64,000 bases of DNA, taken from contig JAIPAM010000001.1 of assembly GCA_021740105.1 (NCBI GenBank), positions 260,239 through 324,238 of the forward strand, read 5' to 3'. Positions 32,547-42,246 of this stretch are shown here, in pieces. This stretch comes from Flavobacterium sp. (GTDB taxonomy: Bacteria; Bacteroidota; Bacteroidia; Flavobacteriales; Flavobacteriaceae). The position numbers and the translations under genes are program-made. Within the stretch, counting starts at the first letter, position 1, and each line of letters opens with the position of its first letter. Below the pieces are notes generated by a model. The model saw only the letters and a list, made by a program, of their open reading frames with translations, was not told the DNA's origin and did not search any database.

Positions 32547-34343
32547 ATGAAACACATAAGAAATTTTTGCATTATTGCACACATCGACCACGGGAAAAGT
32601 ACGCTTGCTGACCGATTATTGGGGGCTACGCAAACGGTTACGGCTCGTGAGGAGAAGGCGCAATTGCTAGATAATATGGACTTGGAGCGCGAGCGTGGGA
32701 TTACTATTAAAAGTCACGCGATTCAAATGGAGTACAAATACAAAGGTGAAGATTACATTTTGAATTTGATTGATACTCCCGGCCACGTTGATTTTTCATA
32801 TGAAGTTTCTCGATCTATTGCGGCTTGTGAAGGCGCGCTTTTGATTGTAGATGCTGCCCAAAGTATTCAGGCACAAACGATATCTAATTTGTATTTAGCC
32901 TTGGAAAACGACCTAGAAATTATTCCTGTTTTAAATAAAGTAGATTTACCAAGTGCTAATCCTGAAGAGGTTAGCGATGATATTGTGGATTTATTAGGTT
33001 GCAAAATAGACGAAATTATTCATGCTTCGGGTAAAACGGGTCTGGGGGTCGAAAATATTTTAGCCGCCATTATCGAAAGAATTCCTCCTCCAAAAGGAAA
33101 TGTAGACGAACCTTTACAAGCATTAATTTTTGACTCCCACTACAATCCGTTTCGTGGTATTGAAGTTATTTTCCGTGTGAAAAACGGACAAATTAAAAAA
33201 GGGCAGAAAATTAAATTCATGGCTACTGGAAACGAATATTTTGCCGATGAGATTGGTACTTTAAAATTAAATCAAGTGCCAAAACAAGTCATTTCTGCAG
33301 GTGATGTGGGCTATTTAATTTCTGGGATAAAAGAGGCGAAAGAGGTAAAAGTAGGTGATACTTTAACCGATGCAAAAACGCCAACTACCAATATGATTAC
33401 CGGATTTGAAGATGTAAAACCGATGGTTTTTGCGGGAATTTATCCTGTAGATAATGATGATTTTGAAGAGTTGCGGAACTCTATGGAAAAATTACAGTTG
33501 AACGATGCTTCATTGGTTTTTACTGCTGAAAGTTCTGCCGCCTTAGGATTTGGTTTCCGTTGCGGATTCTTAGGAATGTTGCACATGGAAATTATTCAAG
33601 AACGCTTGGAACGCGAGTTTGATATGACCGTGATTACCACTGTTCCTAACGTGTCTTACTTGGCTTACTCCAAAAAAGAGCCGGAAACCGCTATTATAGT
33701 TAACAATCCTTCGGACTTGCCGGAGCCTTCTAAATTAGAACGCGTTGAAGAGCCGTACATCAAAGCAACTATTATTACCAAAGCTGATTTTGTGGGTAAT
33801 GTAATGAGTTTGTGTATTGAAAAAAGAGGGGTGATTACCAATCAAACGTACTTGACTACGGAACGAGTAGAATTGAATTTTGATATGCCATTGGCAGAAA
33901 TTGTATTTGATTTTTACGACCGATTGAAAACCGTTTCTAAAGGATATGCGTCTTTTGATTATTCGCCAATTGGAATGCGAACTTCAAAATTAGTTAAATT
34001 GGATGTGTTGTTAAACGCACAATCTGTGGATGCCCTTTCGGCATTAATTCATGAGAGTAATGCGTACAACATTGGTAAAAAAATGTGTGAAAAGTTACGT
34101 GAATTGATCCCAAGACAGCAATTTGACATTCCTATTCAAGCAGCAATTGGAGCCAAAATTATTGCTCGTGAAACGATAAAAGCCTTGCGTAAAGATGTTA
34201 CTGCCAAATGTTACGGTGGAGATATTTCTCGTAAGCGTAAATTATTGGAAAAACAGAAAAAAGGTAAAAAACGCATGCGATTGGTTGGAAATGTAGAGAT
34301 TCCTCAAGAGGCATTTATGGCGGTGTTAAAGTTGAATGACTAG
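32547..34343 (+). CDS. lepA: Elongation factor 4 (LepA)
   Basis: 598 residues, the normal length. GTPase domain at the N-terminus: AHIDHGKST (G1), RGITIKSH (G2), DTPGHVD (G3), NKVDLP (G4). Then the EF-G-like domains II, III and V, and the LepA-specific C-terminal domain ([38 protein letters not shown]). Ribosome-associated GTPase that remodels stalled or initiating ribosomes. The predicted long leader with a structured repeat is unusual. Confidence 0.97.
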   Translation: MKHIRNFCIIAHIDHGKSTLADRLLGATQTVTAREEKAQLLDNMDLERERGITIKSHAIQMEYKYKGEDYILNLIDTPGHVDFSYEVSRSIAACEGALLIVDAAQSIQAQTISNLYLALENDLEIIPVLNKVDLPSANPEEVSDDIVDLLGCKIDEIIHASGKTGLGVENILAAIIERIPPPKGNVDEPLQALIFDSHYNPFRGIEVIFRVKNGQIKKGQKIKFMATGNEYFADEIGTLKLNQVPKQVISAGDVGYLISGIKEAKEVKVGDTLTDAKTPTTNMITGFEDVKPMVFAGIYPVDNDDFEELRNSMEKLQLNDASLVFTAESSAALGFGFRCGFLGMLHMEIIQERLEREFDMTVITTVPNVSYLAYSKKEPETAIIVNNPSDLPEPSKLERVEEPYIKATIITKADFVGNVMSLCIEKRGVITNQTYLTTERVELNFDMPLAEIVFDFYDRLKTVSKGYASFDYSPIGMRTSKLVKLDVLLNAQSVDALSALIHESNAYNIGKKMCEKLRELIPRQQFDIPIQAAIGAKIIARETIKALRKDVTAKCYGGDISRKRKLLEKQKKGKKRMRLVGNVEIPQEAFMAVLKLND

Positions 34344-34362
34344 CATTTATCTTTTCCGATAA

Positions 34363-34803
34363 CTACAATTTCTTTATCACATAGGTTACCATTCCCCAAA
34401 TAATCAATTGGTTTTCTTCAGTCACTTTTATAGGAGAATAACTAGGATTTTCTGGCATGAGATACAAGCAATCTTCCTCTACAAGAATTCGTTTTACAGT
34501 AAATTCACCATCTATAAAACAAATGGCTATTTTATTGTTTTGAGGTTCCAAACTTCGGTCGACAACTAAAACATCTTTGTCGTTTATACCTGCATCAATC
34601 ATAGAATTCCCTTTCACTTTTATGTAAAAAGTAGCCAGTGGATTCTCGCTTAATTCTTTATTTAAGTCGATACTGGTTTCCATGAAATCGGCGGCTGGAG
34701 ATGGGAATCCTGCCGAAACGCCTTCTTTCACAAAAGGAATTCTTAAATCACTTTCGAAATTGGGAAGGAAAAAAGTAAGTTTGTTGTTTTTCTTTATTGA
34801 CAT
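34363..34803 (-). CDS. umuD: UmuD-like self-cleaving polymerase V subunit
   Basis: 146 residues. LexA/UmuD-type peptidase S24: cleavage site Ala31-Gly32 in SAGFPSPAADF, nucleophile Ser67 in VKGNSMIDAGI, and Lys104 in FTVKRI. No DNA-binding domain, so UmuD and not LexA. After RecA-stimulated cleavage it would bind the UmuC-type polymerase encoded just upstream. Its start lies inside the end of the umuC gene (10-nt overlap), so the pair is translationally coupled in the order umuC-umuD. Confidence 0.92.
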   Translation of the reverse strand: MSIKKNNKLTFFLPNFESDLRIPFVKEGVSAGFPSPAADFMETSIDLNKELSENPLATFYIKVKGNSMIDAGINDKDVLVVDRSLEPQNNKIAICFIDGEFTVKRILVEEDCLYLMPENPSYSPIKVTEENQLIIWGMVTYVIKKL

Positions 34804-36068
34804 TTTACCTCAAGAATATCGTTGAAATTAGTAGTGTATTTTTTTGACAAATGATTTTGTCGCATGTTCCAGGTCAGATTCAAATTTTGCGATGCCAACT
34901 TGACTTTTTTATCGCCCATCTTTTTATTTAGAAAATCCATCGATCGCATTAACGCCAAATGCTTTGGGTTTTCTTCTTCAAATAATTGATATTGCTTTTG
35001 ATCTTCGGGGATAAATTCCGTTACTATTACACCCGCTTTTTTAAACTTGACGTTTTCATTTCCGTGAAGTAATTTTTTTAATATATCTATTGCAATATTT
35101 GAAATAGTTATGGTAGAATTGGTTGCAAATGGCAAAGTAACCGCCATATTAAAATAGTATTTTGACGTTTTAACGGTGTACCTATCGATAACCAACATCA
35201 CAATAATAGTGTGGCAACAGGAATTTTGTTTCCGTAATTTTTCGGCACAAATAGCGGCAAAAGTAGCTACTCGTTCTCGTAATAAATCGAAATCGGCAAT
35301 TTGTTTTGGGAAACTTCTTGTTGTGGCAATGCTTTTCTTAGCATTGGGAATAGGCTCTAAATCCAATACCGATTTCCCTTCCAATTCGTATTTTAAACGA
35401 AGCCCTACCACGCCCAGCTCTTTTCGAATCCAAGGCTCTTGATGGGGCTGAATAAAATCGAAAGCGGTATGGATATTTCGAAGTTTCGCCTTCTTAGTCG
35501 TTCTATTTCCAATGCCCCAAACATCTTCAATTTTAGTCCATTTCAGGGCTTTAATTCTCTTTTCGTCGGTATCGATGGTGTACACTCCCGAAGTACGATC
35601 TTGGAATTTTTTGGCAATTTTGTTGGCTACTTTCGCCAATGCTTTTGTAGGTGCAAAACCAACGCAAACAGGAATTCCCACCCATTTTTGAATTCTGCCT
35701 TTCATCTCAATTCCATAGGAATTATAATTTGAAATTGCCATTCCGTCAAAATTGAGAAACGCTTCGTCAATGCTATAAATTTCTAAATTGGGTGAAAACT
35801 GCGCTAATATTTTCATCACCCGATTACTTAAATCACCGTAGAGCACATAATTTGAAGAAAAAACTTCGATGTTTTTTTCTTTTACTACGTCTTTAATTTG
35901 AAATAATGGAGCGCCCATTGGAACGCCAGCAGCCTTTGCTTCGTTACTTCTGGAAATTACACATCCGTCATTATTGGATAATATCACAACCGGTTTTCTG
36001 TTGAGTTTCGGTTGGAAAACACGTTCGCAGGAAGCATAAAAATTATTACAATCGACTAAAGCATACAT
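34794..36068 (-). CDS. umuC: Y-family DNA polymerase, UmuC type
   Basis: 424 residues. Catalytic carboxylates in ALVDCNNFYASCERVF (Asp6) and in YSIDEAFLNFD (the S-I-D-E motif). IEDVWGIGNRTTKKAKL is the helix-hairpin-helix of the thumb. The C-terminal tail has the UmuC layout. Error-prone translesion synthesis during SOS response is the family role. A LexA box was not identified upstream by eye. Confidence 0.94.
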   Translation of the reverse strand: MYALVDCNNFYASCERVFQPKLNRKPVVILSNNDGCVISRSNEAKAAGVPMGAPLFQIKDVVKEKNIEVFSSNYVLYGDLSNRVMKILAQFSPNLEIYSIDEAFLNFDGMAISNYNSYGIEMKGRIQKWVGIPVCVGFAPTKALAKVANKIAKKFQDRTSGVYTIDTDEKRIKALKWTKIEDVWGIGNRTTKKAKLRNIHTAFDFIQPHQEPWIRKELGVVGLRLKYELEGKSVLDLEPIPNAKKSIATTRSFPKQIADFDLLRERVATFAAICAEKLRKQNSCCHTIIVMLVIDRYTVKTSKYYFNMAVTLPFATNSTITISNIAIDILKKLLHGNENVKFKKAGVIVTEFIPEDQKQYQLFEEENPKHLALMRSMDFLNKKMGDKKVKLASQNLNLTWNMRQNHLSKKYTTNFNDILEVKCQ

Positions 36069-36142
36069 CCTACAAACTTACAGAATAAGTTGTTTTTGAA
36101 TGCCTTCAAAAAAGAGAATTTTTCGGATTGTTAATAAAAAAA

Positions 36143-36265
36143 TTAAGAACAGCCACAATCGTTTGGACCGCACTTTTTGGAAGTATTTTTCTTGAAAAAG
36201 AATTTCTTTGTCAAATAACCCAGTGCCAATCCTAAAGTAATAAAAGCTATTATTTCTTGTGTCAT
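36143..36265 (-). CDS. FeoB-associated small Cys-rich membrane protein
   Basis: 40 residues: MTQEIIAFITLGLALGYLTK then a basic stretch and a Cys-rich end KKCGPNDCGCS. One membrane helix (about residues 4-19) and three Cys. Small proteins of this kind are found beside feoB in many bacteria and are described as FeoB-associated Cys-rich membrane proteins. It starts 7 nt after the feoB stop on the same strand, so it is the last gene of the feo operon. The frame is too short to be detected by length alone; the position and the composition identify it. Confidence 0.85.
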   Translation of the reverse strand: MTQEIIAFITLGLALGYLTKKFFFKKNTSKKCGPNDCGCS

Positions 36266-36272
36266 TTTGGAG

Positions 36273-38372
36273 TTATTTTAGAATTTGAAAGGCGACTAAA
36301 GCTACAATGTAAGCCAGTCCGCTCATGAAAACAAGTTGCGCTAAAGGCCATTTCCAAGTGTTGGTTTCTTTTTTAGTTATTGCCAAAGTACTCGCACATT
36401 GCATGGCAAAAGCATAAAAAAGCAATAACGATATTCCGGTTGCAAAATTGAAGATTTTAGCCCCTGTTTCGGGATTAATTTCTGCGGCCATTTTGTTTTT
36501 GATGGTATTGTCATTGTCATTATCCCCAACGCTGTAAATAGTAGCTAAAGTGCCTACAAAAACTTCCCTTGCAGCAAAGGAACTAATAATGGCAATTCCA
36601 ATTTTCCAATCGTAACCCAAAGGGGAAATGGCAGGCTCTATAGCTTTCCCCATAATTCCGATATAAGAATTTTCTAATTTATAGGCAGCTACTTTATCCT
36701 TAAATTCTACTTTTGATAAGGCGACATTGTTAATGTTAGCGGTAATTATCGCCTCTGCCTCATTGAATTTTTTTCCAGGACCATAGGAGGCCAAAAACCA
36801 TAAAACAATTGAAATGGCAAGAATTATTTTCCCAGCTCCAAAAATAAACGATCGCGTTTTTTCAATCACATTGAAAGCGACATTCTTGAACATAGGCAAT
36901 TTATAATTGGGCATTTCAACCACAAAGAATGTTTTCCCTTTAATTTTTAAAATTTTATTTAAAACATAGGCCGAGAAAATCGCCATTCCAAATCCCAAAA
37001 GATAAAGCAACATCAATGTTAATCCTTGCAAATTAAATACCCCAAAAACTCTAGTGTCCGGGATTACCAATGCAATAATAATAGCATAAACCGGTAATCT
37101 TGCAGAACAGGTAGTGAATGGCGTAACGAGAATGGTAATTAATCTTTCCTTCCAATTTTCGATATTTCTAGAAGCCATAATAGCAGGAATTGCACAGGCA
37201 GTTCCAGAAATTAATGGGATCACACTTTTACCCGAGAGACCAAATTTCCGCATTAATTTATCCATCAAAAAAACCACTCGGCTCATGTACCCGCTTTCTT
37301 CTAAAACAGAAATAAATAAAAATAAAAAGGCTATTTGTGGAATAAAAATTAATATTCCCCCAATTCCGGGGATGATTCCTTGGGAAATTAAATTGGTTAA
37401 AACCCCTGAGGGTAGCAATTCACTTGCCAACACACTTAAATCAGCGAAAGTAGCATCTATAAATTCCATAGGTGCTTTTGACCATTCGAAAATAGACTGA
37501 AAGATGAAAAACAAAATGGCAAAAAAGAAACAATAACCCCAGATTCTATGGGTTAAAATACGGTCTAATTTACTTCGGAAATCTTTTGCAATTGAGGAGT
37601 CAATTTTATGACCTACTTTTAAAATATCGTTAATAAATTGGTATCTCTTGATGGTTTCCTTTTGCTGCAATCTCTTTAAATCGGAATGTGACTTGGTATA
37701 GGAATTTTGAATTTCATTTCTCTCCAAATTCAAAAAGTTGACATCCTGAGTAATTACCAACCATAATTTGTAAAGTAATTGCGTTGGAAAAGTTTTTTGC
37801 AAGGTTTCGAAATAGTCGGGATCTATACTTGATGCATTCAAACAAGGCCGAGTAGAAAGTGATTTGTAATTAACAATTAGCTCTTTTAATTTCTCAATTC
37901 CGTTTCCTTTTCTGGTGCTAATCAATGCGATTTTTGTCTTAAAATGCTCTTCCAAATAAGGAATATCCAATGAAATTCCTTTGAATTTCATTCTATCTGC
38001 CATATTTATGACTAATATAGTTGGTATCTCAAGGTCTTTTATTTGAGTGAAAAGCAATAAATTACGTTTCAAATTTTCTACATCCGCAACAACTATTGCA
38101 ACATCAGGATATAATTTATCATTTTTATTTAATAGCAATTCAATCACCACATTTTCATCAATAGAACTAGCATTTAAACTATAAGTTCCAGGTAAATCGA
38201 GAATATTGGCTTTAATTTTAGAATTTAATTTACAAAATCCGATCTTTTTTTCAACTGTAATTCCTGGGTAGTTTCCCACTTGCTGGTTCAATCCAGTCAA
38301 TTCGTTAAAAACAGAAGTTTTCCCCGTATTTGGATTTCCAATTAAAGCAACATTTATAGTATTACTGCTCAT
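36273..38372 (-). CDS. feoB: Ferrous iron transport protein B
   Basis: 699 residues. N-terminal G domain: GNPNTGKTS at residues 12-20 (G1), GNYPGITVEKK (G2 switch), DLPGTYSL (G3), INMAD (G4). A helical GDI-like stretch follows, then the membrane domain from about residue 280 with two Gate motifs (SGTACAIPAIMASR and SSFAAREVFVGTLATIYSVG). Inner-membrane Fe(II) importer. The start overlaps the feoA stop by one base. The operon is feoA-feoB-small Cys-rich protein. Confidence 0.97.
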   Translation of the reverse strand: MSSNTINVALIGNPNTGKTSVFNELTGLNQQVGNYPGITVEKKIGFCKLNSKIKANILDLPGTYSLNASSIDENVVIELLLNKNDKLYPDVAIVVADVENLKRNLLLFTQIKDLEIPTILVINMADRMKFKGISLDIPYLEEHFKTKIALISTRKGNGIEKLKELIVNYKSLSTRPCLNASSIDPDYFETLQKTFPTQLLYKLWLVITQDVNFLNLERNEIQNSYTKSHSDLKRLQQKETIKRYQFINDILKVGHKIDSSIAKDFRSKLDRILTHRIWGYCFFFAILFFIFQSIFEWSKAPMEFIDATFADLSVLASELLPSGVLTNLISQGIIPGIGGILIFIPQIAFLFLFISVLEESGYMSRVVFLMDKLMRKFGLSGKSVIPLISGTACAIPAIMASRNIENWKERLITILVTPFTTCSARLPVYAIIIALVIPDTRVFGVFNLQGLTLMLLYLLGFGMAIFSAYVLNKILKIKGKTFFVVEMPNYKLPMFKNVAFNVIEKTRSFIFGAGKIILAISIVLWFLASYGPGKKFNEAEAIITANINNVALSKVEFKDKVAAYKLENSYIGIMGKAIEPAISPLGYDWKIGIAIISSFAAREVFVGTLATIYSVGDNDNDNTIKNKMAAEINPETGAKIFNFATGISLLLFYAFAMQCASTLAITKKETNTWKWPLAQLVFMSGLAYIVALVAFQILK

Positions 38373-38611
38373 TATGAGTTGGATTTTAGAATTTCAACCT
38401 CAATTTCATTTGCAGTTTCTATGCGAATTGCGAGATGTGAGCCGTTAATGTTTAAATAAAGGGGATCCCCAAAAGGAGCAATCTGAAGTAATTGAACCGT
38501 ATTCCCAGGCAAACAGCCCATTTCCAATAGCTTTAATGGAATAGAGTCAATATCAAATTCTTTGATTATTGCCGTTTCGCCTTTTTTGAGAGAATTTATT
38601 GTAGTTCGCAA
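38372..38611 (-). CDS. feoA: Ferrous iron transport protein A
   Basis: 79 residues, SH3-like fold (LKKGETAIIKEFDIDSIPLKLLEMGCLPGNTVQLLQIAPFGDPLYL). The start is TTG (38609-38611); no ATG fits and the N-terminus is the usual one, so TTG is the probable real start. Cytosolic partner of FeoB. Confidence 0.93.
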   Translation of the reverse strand: MRTTINSLKKGETAIIKEFDIDSIPLKLLEMGCLPGNTVQLLQIAPFGDPLYLNINGSHLAIRIETANEIEVEILKSNS

Positions 38612-38715
38612 ACCTTATTTAGATTGAATTTAGATTGCAAAAGTAAATATAATATTATTCAATCAAATGATAATTATCAGTTTTATGACATTTTTAGGTT
38701 TTAAAAATGATCACA

Positions 38716-39381
38716 CTATTGGGTACACAAAAAAGTGATGTCTTCAATTAATCGCGCAATATCTTCCTTTTTGGTTCCGTCATAAAATCCTCGAACGCGT
38801 CTTTTTGAATCAACCAATACAAAATTTTCAGTATGAACCATATCGTATAACTCTTCTGGTTTTCCCAATTTTACAGCCAAGTACGATTTTCTCGCCAGGC
38901 TATAAATTTGCTTTTTATCACCAGTAACCAAATTCCATTTGCTGTCAATTACCCCATTTTTAATCGCATATTTTTTTAAAACGGAAACGCTATCTGTTTC
39001 TGGAAAAACAGTATGCGAAAGCAGCATTACTTTAGGATTGTTGATAATTGCTTTTTGGACCTCTACTAAATTGGTGGTCATTTTAGGACAGATAGAACCG
39101 CAGGTAGTAAAGAAAAAATCGGCTACATAAATTTTCCCTTCATAGTCTTTTTGGGTAATAGTTTTTCCATTTTGATTGGTAAATGAAAAATCAGCAATAC
39201 TGTGATATTTACTGATGTATTGAATGGTAGAATCTACTAATTCCGGATTTACCATCGACGGATTATATATTGGAAGGGTTTTTTTAGGTTTTAACGCTGA
39301 ATAAAATAACGTTAAAATTATTGTAGAAAGGGCCGTTACAATAACCAAAAACCATTTGTATTTTTTTATAATCGAGAGCAT
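38716..39381 (-). CDS. SCO1/SenC family copper-binding protein
   Basis: 221 residues, anchored by one N-terminal membrane helix (about 11-30). Thioredoxin fold with the copper motif CGSIC (Cys94, Cys98) and the distal His183 in MVHTENFVLVD. Delivers copper to the Cu-A centre of cytochrome c oxidase or acts as a thiol reductase; the oxidase genes are not here. Confidence 0.92.
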   Translation of the reverse strand: MLSIIKKYKWFLVIVTALSTIILTLFYSALKPKKTLPIYNPSMVNPELVDSTIQYISKYHSIADFSFTNQNGKTITQKDYEGKIYVADFFFTTCGSICPKMTTNLVEVQKAIINNPKVMLLSHTVFPETDSVSVLKKYAIKNGVIDSKWNLVTGDKKQIYSLARKSYLAVKLGKPEELYDMVHTENFVLVDSKRRVRGFYDGTKKEDIARLIEDITFLCTQ

Positions 39382-39533
39382 TTAAATTTTTTTACAAATT
39401 TACAAAAGTTAAAGAGGAAGCTGTAAAATTTCTGATTTAATTTTAAGAAAATGAATAGACTATATACCTGATTCATTTGAGGCTATTTGTATTTGAAAAT
39501 GTTAAATGCTAATTTTTTTACTTCATTTAATTA

Positions 39534-39562
39534 TTTGAAAAATATAAAAAAAACTATCTTTG
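39534..39562 (+). promoter_or_regulatory. Promoter of the first T9SS gene
   Basis: TTTG (39534-39537) and TATCTTTG (39555-39562), 17 nt apart. The block AATTATTTGAAAAA is shared with the second T9SS gene's promoter. Confidence 0.65.
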
Positions 39563-39579
39563 AATAAATTTCAAAATAA

Positions 39580-42117
39580 ATGAAAAAAACATACCTTTTC
39601 CTAGTTTTATTATATACTTCTTTAGGATTTTCACAATTTAATTCGTTCGCTCCTTGGATGAATAGTGAGGCTGAAAATAGAAATGATAACGAAAAGACTT
39701 TAGCAGAATTAGTAAACTCATTTAACACTTTTTGGTCTTTTCACGACAAAAACACAAAAGGAAGTGGACACAAGCCATTTATGCGCTGGGTAGAACATTG
39801 GAAAAACGCAACCAATGACCAAGGATATGTCATTTCACCTCAAGAACTGTGGGCTGCTTGGGAACAAAAAAATCTAGCGAAATCAAATAATAAAAACTTA
39901 TACAGATCGCTTCCACCCTGCAATTGGCAACCTATTGGGCCAACACAAAATGCTTCTCCAGGATCTACACAAGGTCGAGGAAGAATAAATGTTGTTTGTG
40001 TAGACCCCTCAAACCCAAATACCATCTACTTTGGTGCACCTGCAGGTGGAATTTGGAAATCAATAAATGCTGGAAATTCTTGGACTCCACTAGCAGATTA
40101 TTTACCTCAAATTGGTGTTTCAGGAATCGCTATTGATCCAAACAATTCAAATATTATTTATATTTCTACCGGAGATAAAGACGCCTCAGATAGCCCGTCT
40201 GTTGGAGTACTAAAGTCAATTAATGGAGGTGTCACCTGGTCAACTACTGGATTAACGTTTAATAATTCCAATAAAGGCGCAGGAGATTTATTGATTAATC
40301 CAACCAATAGTCAAATGTTATGGTGTGCAACCAGCACCGGATTGTATAGAACCCTTAATGGAGGATCTACTTGGACCAACCAATTTGCAGGGAACTTTAC
40401 TCAAGGAACGTTAAGAATAAAACCAAATGACCCAACGGTTGTTTATGTTAGCTCTCGTAATAAATTTTATATCTCTACCGATTCAGGTAACACTTTTTCA
40501 AATACAGGAATTACAGGATTGCCAACCAACTCTGGAAGGTTGATTTTTGATGTTACAGCAGCCGATTCAAATATTGTTTATTGTCTCTCAGCTGGGATAA
40601 GTCCAAGTTACTCATTTCAGGGTATCTTTAAGTCTACAAATGGAGGTATTACCTTTGTCAATACTGGTTTAACATCAGATGTTTTTGAAAACACTCAAGC
40701 TTGGTATGATTTGGCTTTTTGTGTGTCTCAAACAAATGCCAATGAACTTTACACGGGATGCCTTAATGTTTGGAAATCTTCAGACGGCGGGGCAACTGCA
40801 ACAAAATTAAACAGCTGGAGTTCTTACTCGGGGAGCTTTACACATGCTGACATTCACTTTCTAAAATTCATGAATAATAAATTGTATTGCGGAAGCGATG
40901 GCGGAATTTACATTTCTGAGGATGGTGGATTGGTATTTAATGATATTATTGGACAAGCACAAATCAGTCAGTTTTATAAAATATCGGTTTCAAAACAAAC
41001 GTCTTCAAAAATAACTGGCGGACTTCAAGACAATGGAGGTTTTGCTTTCAGCAATGATACTTGGAGAAGCTATCATGGTGGTGACGGGATGGATAATGCT
41101 ATAGACCCTTCCAATAGTAATAAGGCTTATGGCTTTGTTCAATATGGATTGGCTTTTTATGGAATTACCTCCTTAAGTAATCCTGTTGTTCGATATACTG
41201 CGCCTCCAAGAGTTAATGGAGTAGCATTAGAAGGCGAATGGGTATCTCCTTTAAGAGTGAATAGCGTAGGAGAAGTTTTTGCTGGATATAACGATTTATA
41301 TAAATTAACAAACAATGTTTGGATTTTAAGAAACACATCCAGTATTGGAGATGCAGCAGTAAATCTAAATCTAATTTCAGTTGATCCAAGCAATAATGAT
41401 ATTATGTATGTTTCTAAAACAAATCAAATGTATGTAAGTACAGACCGAGGAATTTCTTTTTCACTTCTCTATACGGCATTGTCAAGAATTACTTCCATAA
41501 CAGTTCATTCGTCAAATAGTACTATTATTTATATAACCACTTCGGGAACCTCTGGAAATGCTTTTATATCAACCGATGGGGGAAGCTCATTTGAAGTAAT
41601 TGCCTCGGGATTACCCGCAATTGGGAAAAACATAATTGTACACCAAGGACAAAATTCATTAAATCCACTTTATGTTGGAACAACACTTGGTGTATTTTAC
41701 AAAGATGATTCTATGACGAATTGGGCAAACTTTGATGATAATTTACCAAATGTATCCGTAACCGATTTAGAAATTAATTTAGTAGATAATAAAATAATTG
41801 CCGGAACCTATGGAAGAGGCGCATGGCAATGTAGTATTCCAACTCAAAGTAGTCTAGCAAATGAACCTTTTGAAATGGAAAATATAGCCATTCATCCAAA
41901 TCCATCTAAAGGTATTTTTAATGTTTCTTTAGGGACAATTACTCCAAAAGCAATACTTGTTTATGATATAATTGGTAAAATAGTCTATTCTAAATCCGAA
42001 TTTGAAAATAATCAAAGCAACACTCTATTTGACATTTCAGAAGTGTCCGCTGGTGTTTATTTTGTGAAAATAATTTCAGAAAATAAAAGTGTAACGAGAA
42101 GAATTATTAAAAACTAA
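39580..42117 (+). CDS. T9SS-secreted beta-propeller protein (sortilin/BNR-repeat type)
   Basis: 845 residues. Signal peptide MKKTYLFLVLLYTSLGFSQ. The body is a series of Asp-box/sialidase-like blades (WKSINAGNSWTPL, YRTLNGGSTWTNQF, ISTDSGNTFSNTG, KSTNGGITFVNTG, KSSDGGATATKL, ISEDGGLVFND, VSTDRGISFSLL, ISTDGGSSFEVIASG) that would form one or two propellers. The last 75 residues are the type A C-terminal domain for type IX secretion (NPSKGIFNVSLG, YDIIGKIVYSK, GVYFVKIISENKSVTRRIIKN). Secreted or attached at the cell surface; the ligand is unknown. Paralogue of 53992-57243. Confidence 0.9.
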   Translation: MKKTYLFLVLLYTSLGFSQFNSFAPWMNSEAENRNDNEKTLAELVNSFNTFWSFHDKNTKGSGHKPFMRWVEHWKNATNDQGYVISPQELWAAWEQKNLAKSNNKNLYRSLPPCNWQPIGPTQNASPGSTQGRGRINVVCVDPSNPNTIYFGAPAGGIWKSINAGNSWTPLADYLPQIGVSGIAIDPNNSNIIYISTGDKDASDSPSVGVLKSINGGVTWSTTGLTFNNSNKGAGDLLINPTNSQMLWCATSTGLYRTLNGGSTWTNQFAGNFTQGTLRIKPNDPTVVYVSSRNKFYISTDSGNTFSNTGITGLPTNSGRLIFDVTAADSNIVYCLSAGISPSYSFQGIFKSTNGGITFVNTGLTSDVFENTQAWYDLAFCVSQTNANELYTGCLNVWKSSDGGATATKLNSWSSYSGSFTHADIHFLKFMNNKLYCGSDGGIYISEDGGLVFNDIIGQAQISQFYKISVSKQTSSKITGGLQDNGGFAFSNDTWRSYHGGDGMDNAIDPSNSNKAYGFVQYGLAFYGITSLSNPVVRYTAPPRVNGVALEGEWVSPLRVNSVGEVFAGYNDLYKLTNNVWILRNTSSIGDAAVNLNLISVDPSNNDIMYVSKTNQMYVSTDRGISFSLLYTALSRITSITVHSSNSTIIYITTSGTSGNAFISTDGGSSFEVIASGLPAIGKNIIVHQGQNSLNPLYVGTTLGVFYKDDSMTNWANFDDNLPNVSVTDLEINLVDNKIIAGTYGRGAWQCSIPTQSSLANEPFEMENIAIHPNPSKGIFNVSLGTITPKAILVYDIIGKIVYSKSEFENNQSNTLFDISEVSAGVYFVKIISENKSVTRRIIKN

Positions 42118-42140
42118 AGATTTCTATAACAAAATATTAT

Positions 42141-42175
42141 ATCCCTTTCGACCCTAAATCGAAAGGGATTTTTTA
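42141..42175 (+). terminator. Terminator after the first T9SS gene
   Basis: ATCCCTTTCGA / TCGAAAGGGAT, 11-bp stem, then a T run. Confidence 0.85.
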
Positions 42176-42212
42176 TTTATTCTCTTTTAACATTAATTAA
42201 AAAAATAATTAA

Positions 42213-42220
42213 TATTTTTG
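42213..42220 (+). promoter_or_regulatory. Probable -7 element for the M13 protease
   Basis: TATTTTTG 26 nt before the start codon; no clear -33 partner. Confidence 0.4.
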
Positions 42221-42246
42221 AAGTCTAACAAAAAAAGTAACTAATT

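Noticed and set aside
32243..32611. 122-aa open frame spanning the dusB/lepA junction on the plus strand
   Set aside because: It overlaps the dusB 5' end, the structured repeat and the lepA start, and encodes nothing recognisable.
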